64,000 nucleotides of DNA from Bacteroides stercoris ATCC 43183 (GTDB taxonomy: Bacteria > Bacteroidota > Bacteroidia > Bacteroidales > Bacteroidaceae): positions 3,658,001-3,722,000 of the forward strand of contig NZ_CP102262.1 of NCBI RefSeq assembly GCF_025147325.1. The letters run 5' to 3'. The notes under the pieces were generated by a model. That model ran no database searches, was not told the origin of the DNA, and saw nothing but the letters and a program-made list of their open reading frames with translations. Each line of letters begins with the position of its first letter. Within the stretch, counting starts at the first letter, position 1. The position numbers and the translations under genes were made by a program. Shown piece after piece: positions 59,469 through 64,000 of this stretch.

Positions 59469-61730
59469 TCAGGCAAGAGGGAAACCGATTCTTTCCAATT
59501 GTGCTTTTCGCTCGTCTGACATGTTCCCCTTGCGGTAATCCCGTCTTTGAATGGTACACCAGCGTCCCAATGCTCCTTCACGGCATCCCGGCCATCGTCC
59601 TTGCAGGTTATGGAACAGGCACAATTGTTCGAAGTTGCCTTGCCAGACCTGTTCCGCCGACCAGACAAATCCTATTTTATCCAACAGGAGCCGGCGGTCA
59701 TTGGGTAACTTTCCCTGTTTACGCATTTTCCGTTGTGTATGGCACCATCCGCCCAAATTCCCTTCCGTCGATTTAGGGAAACGCCGATATTTTCTGACAA
59801 AAGACTTCAGCTCCTCGTAGTTCTTCATCCATTCCCCTTGGAGGTTCTGATTCCAGACAAAGCCGATCTCATTCAAAGCCCGGATGCGCTCTTTGCTCAA
59901 ACGTCCATCCTTCCGTCTTTCCCGCTGGGTATAACACCAGGTCGCAAGCGGGCCGTCTTCACGTTTGGGCCAGCGTCCGCAGGTATCAAAGAAGACTTTC
60001 AATGCATGGTATTCCCTCATCCATTTGGAGTCGAGCTGATTCCACTCAAAACCGATTGCATCAAGCTGGTCGCACCGTTCCTTGGCAAGACAGCCTCGTT
60101 TGTAGGCGATGCGTTGCGTGTTGCACCAAAGGCCCAGTTTCCCTTCCGTCACTGAAGGCCAGTCGTTCTCTTCCCGGTGGAACTCGACCAGCCGCTCGTA
60201 CATAATCTGCCATGGTTCCAGCTCGGCCAGGATCTCTTCGATGCGGAGCCGGATATCCGACAAATAGCCGGTAGCGAGGAACGAGGTTGTTCTTTCAAAT
60301 CCGTGGGGCGATGGAAGATAAGAGAGTCGCTCCCAGTGGCACGCCATCACGTCGTAGACCGATTTACCCGACAGGTTATTCACGAAATCCAAGACGACCG
60401 GCTGTTTCCCGCTTCCGGCATCCAGACAGCGCCCCAGCTGTTGCAGGGTGACAATGTAAGATTCGGTGCGCCGCAGGAACAAGACGGCATCCACTCCCTC
60501 GACATGCAATCCTTCGATCAGCATATTGACGGAAAAGAGTACGTGTAACCGGTCCGACTCTTCTCGGAAAGCGGCCAACAGCCGCTGATTCTCCTGCTCG
60601 CTTTGCGCATGATGGATTTCAAATGGCGTAATCGATCGGCCTGCCTGTGTGAGCCAGTCGCACACTTCCGGCACCATCTGTCTGAGATCGGCCAGGTCGC
60701 GACAGAAAACCAGCAGTTTGCGTACGCTTTCGGGTAGGAACTTCCGGATCACCGACGACGCGCCCAAAGCACCTTTGAAATCGACCCGCGCCAGGTCCAG
60801 TTTCTTTTGGATGCGCTCTCTCCGGCGGACTGAACAACCGCTGCGTTCCAGCTTTCTTTGCAGCCGATCCAGTTCGTTGTCCAGCCCGTAAGCACTTTGT
60901 ACCAGGATCGGCACTGGTAAGATATTGTAATACCAAGCTTGCGGCAAGGTAAGTTCATAAAACAAATTTCCTTCGAAATAAAGATCCACCGTATCGATCA
61001 TTCCTTCCGGACGGATTGGCGTTGCCGATGTTCCCAGGACATAGGCACAGGGATTGTTTTCTATCACTTCCTGCAAGGCACTTCCCCAAATTTCCGCCCC
61101 GAAATGATGGAATTCATCAATAAGAATATGATCTGCCCGTAACAACCCATTGTCCTCCCGGTTACGAATCAGTGACTGGAATGTCCGGTACGTCACTTGC
61201 GGAATGGAGAATCCGACGGCTTTCCGGATCTCATCCAGAATCGTGATGTTCGGAGCAAAGACCAATATATTTTCCTTTGCATGATCTGCGATATAGCGTG
61301 CCAGCAAATAGGATTTCCCTGTTCCGGTAGCCTGCACGACCGTACCGATACGGTGTTGTTTGAATCCCCGCATGATCGCCCTGTAAGCCGCTTCGTTATG
61401 CGGATAAAGCTCCACATGTCTTCCGGACAAGAGGCTTTCAATATAGCTTTCATCCGAAACGGTCAGCCCGTGCAGTTCAAAGTCCAATGCTTCCGGCAGG
61501 AATCCACCGTGCGCCACGATCCTGAAATAGAGATTTCGATATCCTTTGTTCAGTGAAGAAAGCTTTTCATAAAACCTTTCAACATCCGAACGGGTCAAAG
61601 GCTGCTCGTTCCAAATCTCCTTCACGATAGCATGTGCCATTCCCGGTTTGAAGCCTATCCGTAATCCATCTTCGGATTCTGTTACCTGAAAACCTAGACG
61701 GTGATAGCAATCTGTCAAAGACGGTACCAT
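59469..61730 (-). CDS. DEAD/DEAH-box helicase with four helicase-associated (HA) repeats
   Basis: 753 residues. Helicase motifs are Walker A ATGTGKSY (134-141), the DEFH box (205-208), GTSATPIRPEG (233 on) and LQQLGRCLDAG (motif VI). From about residue 490 to the end are four HA repeats of ~66 residues, each with the pattern W..xY..L..F....G.WP, LxxWC.TQR and LxxIGFxW, for example LGLWCNTQRIAYKRG and LATWCYTQRERRKDG. HA-repeat helicases occur on plasmids and islands with no fixed function; defence or DNA restructuring are both possible. It lies next to a truncated integrase gene at the presumed edge of the element. Confidence 0.82.
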   Translation of the reverse strand: MVPSLTDCYHRLGFQVTESEDGLRIGFKPGMAHAIVKEIWNEQPLTRSDVERFYEKLSSLNKGYRNLYFRIVAHGGFLPEALDFELHGLTVSDESYIESLLSGRHVELYPHNEAAYRAIMRGFKQHRIGTVVQATGTGKSYLLARYIADHAKENILVFAPNITILDEIRKAVGFSIPQVTYRTFQSLIRNREDNGLLRADHILIDEFHHFGAEIWGSALQEVIENNPCAYVLGTSATPIRPEGMIDTVDLYFEGNLFYELTLPQAWYYNILPVPILVQSAYGLDNELDRLQRKLERSGCSVRRRERIQKKLDLARVDFKGALGASSVIRKFLPESVRKLLVFCRDLADLRQMVPEVCDWLTQAGRSITPFEIHHAQSEQENQRLLAAFREESDRLHVLFSVNMLIEGLHVEGVDAVLFLRRTESYIVTLQQLGRCLDAGSGKQPVVLDFVNNLSGKSVYDVMACHWERLSYLPSPHGFERTTSFLATGYLSDIRLRIEEILAELEPWQIMYERLVEFHREENDWPSVTEGKLGLWCNTQRIAYKRGCLAKERCDQLDAIGFEWNQLDSKWMREYHALKVFFDTCGRWPKREDGPLATWCYTQRERRKDGRLSKERIRALNEIGFVWNQNLQGEWMKNYEELKSFVRKYRRFPKSTEGNLGGWCHTQRKMRKQGKLPNDRRLLLDKIGFVWSAEQVWQGNFEQLCLFHNLQGRWPGCREGALGRWCTIQRRDYRKGNMSDERKAQLERIGFPLA

Positions 61731-61754
61731 CCTATTGACTTACAAGTCAAAAGT

Positions 61755-62063
61755 TCATTTGATTATTGTCCTTTGATGTTTAAAGATGGCTATCATATCG
61801 CCCATTGTCAGTCGACCGGTAACATCTTCCGTTATAATCCGGTTCAAAAGCCGAAGATCCGCTTCCATCTGAGCACGAAAGAGACAGGCTTTGGGATGCT
61901 CTCCCCGGATTGTCTTTGTGGTTTCATCCCAAGAAGAAGTTGGTAGGTGAAGGTGGGAAGAAAATTCCATACGTCGGTTATGTCCTTTGTAGATACGGTA
62001 ATAAACCGTACCGTACCCTATGGCTTTCTTACAAGTCTCAAAACGGACAACGACTGTAGGCAT
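61755..62063 (-). pseudogene. Truncated integrase N-terminus (arm DNA-binding domain)
   Basis: 102 residues. MPTVVVRFETCKKAIGYGTV, RIYKGHNRRMEFSSHLHLP and WDETTKTIRGEHPKA are typical of the arm-binding and linker region of Bacteroides tyrosine recombinases. The frame stops at HQRTIIK before the core-binding and catalytic domains. It ends 24 bp from the helicase start, where a near palindrome TTGACTTACAAGTCAA (61736-61751) lies, so insertion or deletion here probably cut the gene. A short stand-alone arm protein is less likely. Confidence 0.6.
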
Positions 62064-62084
62064 CCTTATTATTTTCTTGATTAG

Positions 62085-62772
62085 TATTTTACAGTAGGTT
62101 GATGTAAAAGCATATACCTTCCGAAGAATATTTCCCGTTTTGCAAAGAGGACTGATAAGTCATACAGTCTGCCACTCCATTCCATTTAATTGTAATCACG
62201 TTTTCATTTTCGGTAGGTGACATAGAAACCTATGATATGTTTTTTTTTCGTATATTTAGTGGCAGCAACATAATAGTTCCCCAATATGGTTCTTCTACTA
62301 TCCGGCCAATCATCTCTTTTCACCTTGTCACTCGTCGTAATGTGATCATTACTTCCAATAGCAATACATGATCATCATTCGTTTTCTTTGATAGGCCTGA
62401 TTCTTTTAGATAAATATCAATTCTTGTGATCAAAATCCATATTATCTATATTGCTGTCTTTTAATTTTTTCTGTATAGTACAAATAATTCCAGCTCAATC
62501 TATGAAAAAGGAATGATGCTCAAAAAATGATTGCCTGTATGATACATCCACTTTCCTAACGAATTCAAGCTGACATCGGGCAGGAACTCTTTTCTGAAAA
62601 AGTGACCACCTATGCGAGTTTTTCCTCCATCATCTATGTCCGTGCTCGGCACATAAATCAATCCACTCATTCTTGTATTTACTGCGTAAAAACAGGAAAA
62701 GTCACAAACAACAAAAGTCCTCCGAGGAATATCCACCGAAAAATTTCTTTTTTTCGTTTATCATTCTTCATT
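62085..62772 (-). pseudogene. Decayed outer-membrane protein gene (YjbH-like)
   Basis: The minus strand begins with a signal peptide (MKNDKRKKEIFRWIFLGGLL, ATG near 62772) that runs into a stop after FPVFTQ. One frame over, NTRMSGLIYVPSTDIDDGGK and TRIGGHFFRKEF continue, then stop at 62500. Further pieces in other frames (DDWPDSRRTILGNYYVAATK near 62300; LQNGKYSSEGICFYINLL near 62100) look like the middle and C-terminus. This fits a frameshifted, shortened relative of YjbH-type exopolysaccharide outer-membrane proteins. The family name is tentative; the decay is visible. Confidence 0.5.
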
Positions 62773-62950
62773 TTATACCCGATGTTAGGTTTTGCAACAA
62801 TTCGTATATCTTACCATGAAACAAGTCCCGATAATGAAGTTCAACTCCAGAAAAAACTTTCACTTTAAGTTTATTAGCTCTTGGTAATGCAAACCATAAG
62901 TAATAACAAGTATTTCGATTTGTAAAAATATTTTTCAGTATCAGCTTCAT
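62768..62950 (-). CDS. Hypothetical short reading frame next to the epimerase gene
   Basis: 60 residues, starting 9 bp after the epimerase stop, MKLILKNIFTNRNTCYYLWF and then LKVKVFSGVELHYRDLFHGK. It is well placed for coupled translation but could be a remnant of a gene lost during decay of this region. No family recognised. Confidence 0.3.
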   Translation of the reverse strand: MKLILKNIFTNRNTCYYLWFALPRANKLKVKVFSGVELHYRDLFHGKIYELLQNLTSGIK

Positions 62951-62958
62951 AGCTCAGC

Positions 62959-64000
62959 TTATATCCTATATAACAATGCATTTACAATACGTCCGCAGGC
63001 TAATCCGTCACCGTACGGATTTACAGCCTTACTCATTTTTTCATAAGCTGCTTTATCATCAATCAAAGATGATACTTCGTTTACAATCTTATTATAGTCC
63101 GTACCTACCAGTTTCACCGTTCCGGCATCTAATGCTTCTGGTCGCTCCGTGGTATCACGCATCACCAATACCGGTTTACCCAGTCCCGGAGCTTCCTCTT
63201 GAATGCCACCGCTATCTGTCAATACGATGCTGCTCTTCTCCATTAGATACACAAAACTCAAATACTCCAATGGTTCAATGAAGAACATATTTTTTAAGCC
63301 GGACAGATTCTCCCCGAACACCTCATGAATCGGCTTGCGTACATTAGGATTCAAGTGCATAGGATAAACAAAATCCAAATCTGGATATTTAACCGTCAAA
63401 TCTTTAATAGCTGTACACATATTGATAAATCCGTCACCAAAATTCTCACGACGATGCCCTGTAATCAATACCAGCTTCTTGCCATTGTTCAAGCGGTTTA
63501 CATCATAACCCGCTTTGCTCAATATATCTTCCAATTCATTATCTAGCTCCTTGTTGTTCTTGATTTTATCCACTACCCAATAAAGTGCATCAATCACTGT
63601 GTTACCAGTTATAATGATATTGCGGTCATCAACGCTCTCTTTAATCAGATTATTACGACTTAACGGAGTGGGAGAAAAATGATAGGCCGCCAGACGCCCC
63701 GTCAACAACCGATTCATCTCCTCCGGCCATGGGCTATAAATATTATGTGTACGCAAACCAGCTTCCACATGTCCCACCGGTATCTGTTGATAAAAAGCAG
63801 CCAAAGCTGCAGCTGTAGAAGTGGTAGTATCCCCATGTACCAATACCACATCGGGCTTTACCTCTTTCAGTACATCACGCATACCGGTCAGCACACGAGC
63901 GGTCACATCATACAGATCCTGTCCCTGCTTCATGATATTCAAATCATAATCCGGTTTGATGTCGAATATCTTCAACACCTGATCCAGCATTTCCCGATGC
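62959..64000 (-). CDS. wecB: UDP-N-acetylglucosamine 2-epimerase, partial (N-terminus outside window)
   Basis: The frame is open to the window edge, where codons before MLDQVL read HRE, the usual internal GQHREMLDQ motif, so about 25-35 N-terminal residues lie outside. Motifs are VLVHGDTTTSTAAALAAF, PVGHVEAGLRT, EEMNRLLTGRLAAYHF, TGHRRENFG, LTDSGGIQEEAPGLGKP and MRDTTERPEA. The enzyme interconverts UDP-GlcNAc and UDP-ManNAc for surface polysaccharide synthesis. Together with the decayed outer-membrane gene it suggests a capsule or exopolysaccharide locus to the right. Confidence 0.92.
   Translation of the reverse strand, partial: HREMLDQVLKIFDIKPDYDLNIMKQGQDLYDVTARVLTGMRDVLKEVKPDVVLVHGDTTTSTAAALAAFYQQIPVGHVEAGLRTHNIYSPWPEEMNRLLTGRLAAYHFSPTPLSRNNLIKESVDDRNIIITGNTVIDALYWVVDKIKNNKELDNELEDILSKAGYDVNRLNNGKKLVLITGHRRENFGDGFINMCTAIKDLTVKYPDLDFVYPMHLNPNVRKPIHEVFGENLSGLKNMFFIEPLEYLSFVYLMEKSSIVLTDSGGIQEEAPGLGKPVLVMRDTTERPEALDAGTVKLVGTDYNKIVNEVSSLIDDKAAYEKMSKAVNPYGDGLACGRIVNALLYRI

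Larger units (their letters stand above)
15171..61754. mobile_element. CTnDOT-like integrative conjugative element
   Basis: Integrase, tra operon (traA to traQ order), mobA-mobB-mobC, rteA-rteB and accessory genes of known Bacteroides conjugative transposon type form one block between tRNA-Phe and a polysaccharide-type locus. The left end is placed near the putative core upstream of int. The right end is a guess, set where the helicase gene abuts a truncated integrase gene. tetQ, rteC and a traP-like primase were not found. Confidence 0.6.

Noticed and set aside
59335..59470. Short leftward frame with protein-like end (YPDLELPAYGWNQLIKPE)
   Set aside because: It has no start of its own outside the helicase gene and no partner frame; it could be a remnant, but nothing else supports it.
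62602..62868. Rightward 88-residue frame
   Set aside because: It is antisense to the decayed outer-membrane gene, whose signal peptide and motifs explain the sequence better.
62080..62960. Right attachment site of the element
   Set aside because: Neither a GTANNTTTGC core nor a copy of the tRNA-Phe 3' end was found here, so no attR is called.
1..64000. CRISPR arrays and rRNA genes
   Set aside because: No regularly spaced 25-40 bp repeats with unique spacers and no rRNA sequence were seen; the repeats found are 10-bp tandem, 21-bp phased or structured intergenic units.

Overview
The window looks like a chromosome segment of a Bacteroides-type gut bacterium (Bacteroidota). Promoters carry TAnnTTTG boxes in place of a sigma70 -10, most genes have no Shine-Dalgarno sequence, and the flanks carry Mfa/Fim-type fimbrillins, SppA, LpxK, PNP and ThiL. 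Names come from reading the translations and recalling the families; no database search was run.

Region 1 (1-7.7 kb) is a leftward fimbrial operon: DUF3575, DUF3868/OmpA-like, major fimbrillin, FimB/Mfa2-like anchor, then a further fimbrillin cut by the window edge. Next to it lie an AraC-type regulator (5315-6190, +) and a tyrosine recombinase (6363-7658, -). The regulator, three 21-bp-phased repeats and an outward promoter sit between 24-bp inverted repeats (4972-4995 and 6372-6395). I read this as a phase-variable switch: as sequenced the promoter points away from the fimbrial operon (OFF), and inversion would aim it at the operon (ON).

Region 2 (7.9-15 kb) holds an unknown two-gene unit, then sppA, lpxK, punA, thiL and a tRNA-Phe gene.

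Region 3 (about 15-61.7 kb) is a CTnDOT-like integrative conjugative element. It has an integrase gene split by a group II intron and a rightward run of some 18 small accessory genes. Three copies of a structured intergenic repeat lie among these genes. A leftward tra operon (traA to traQ plus a lysozyme) carries a SIR2-like/AbiH gene pair. The rest is mobA-mobB-mobC, with mobC split by a second, unrelated group II intron, the rteA-rteB regulators without tetQ, and a helicase with four helicase-associated repeats. Both integration (int) and DNA transfer (the mobC coupling protein) therefore depend on intron splicing.

Region 4 (61.7-64 kb) has a truncated integrase N-terminus, a decayed outer-membrane protein gene and the 3' part of a UDP-GlcNAc 2-epimerase gene, which suggests a surface polysaccharide locus. 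The right end of the element could not be fixed.
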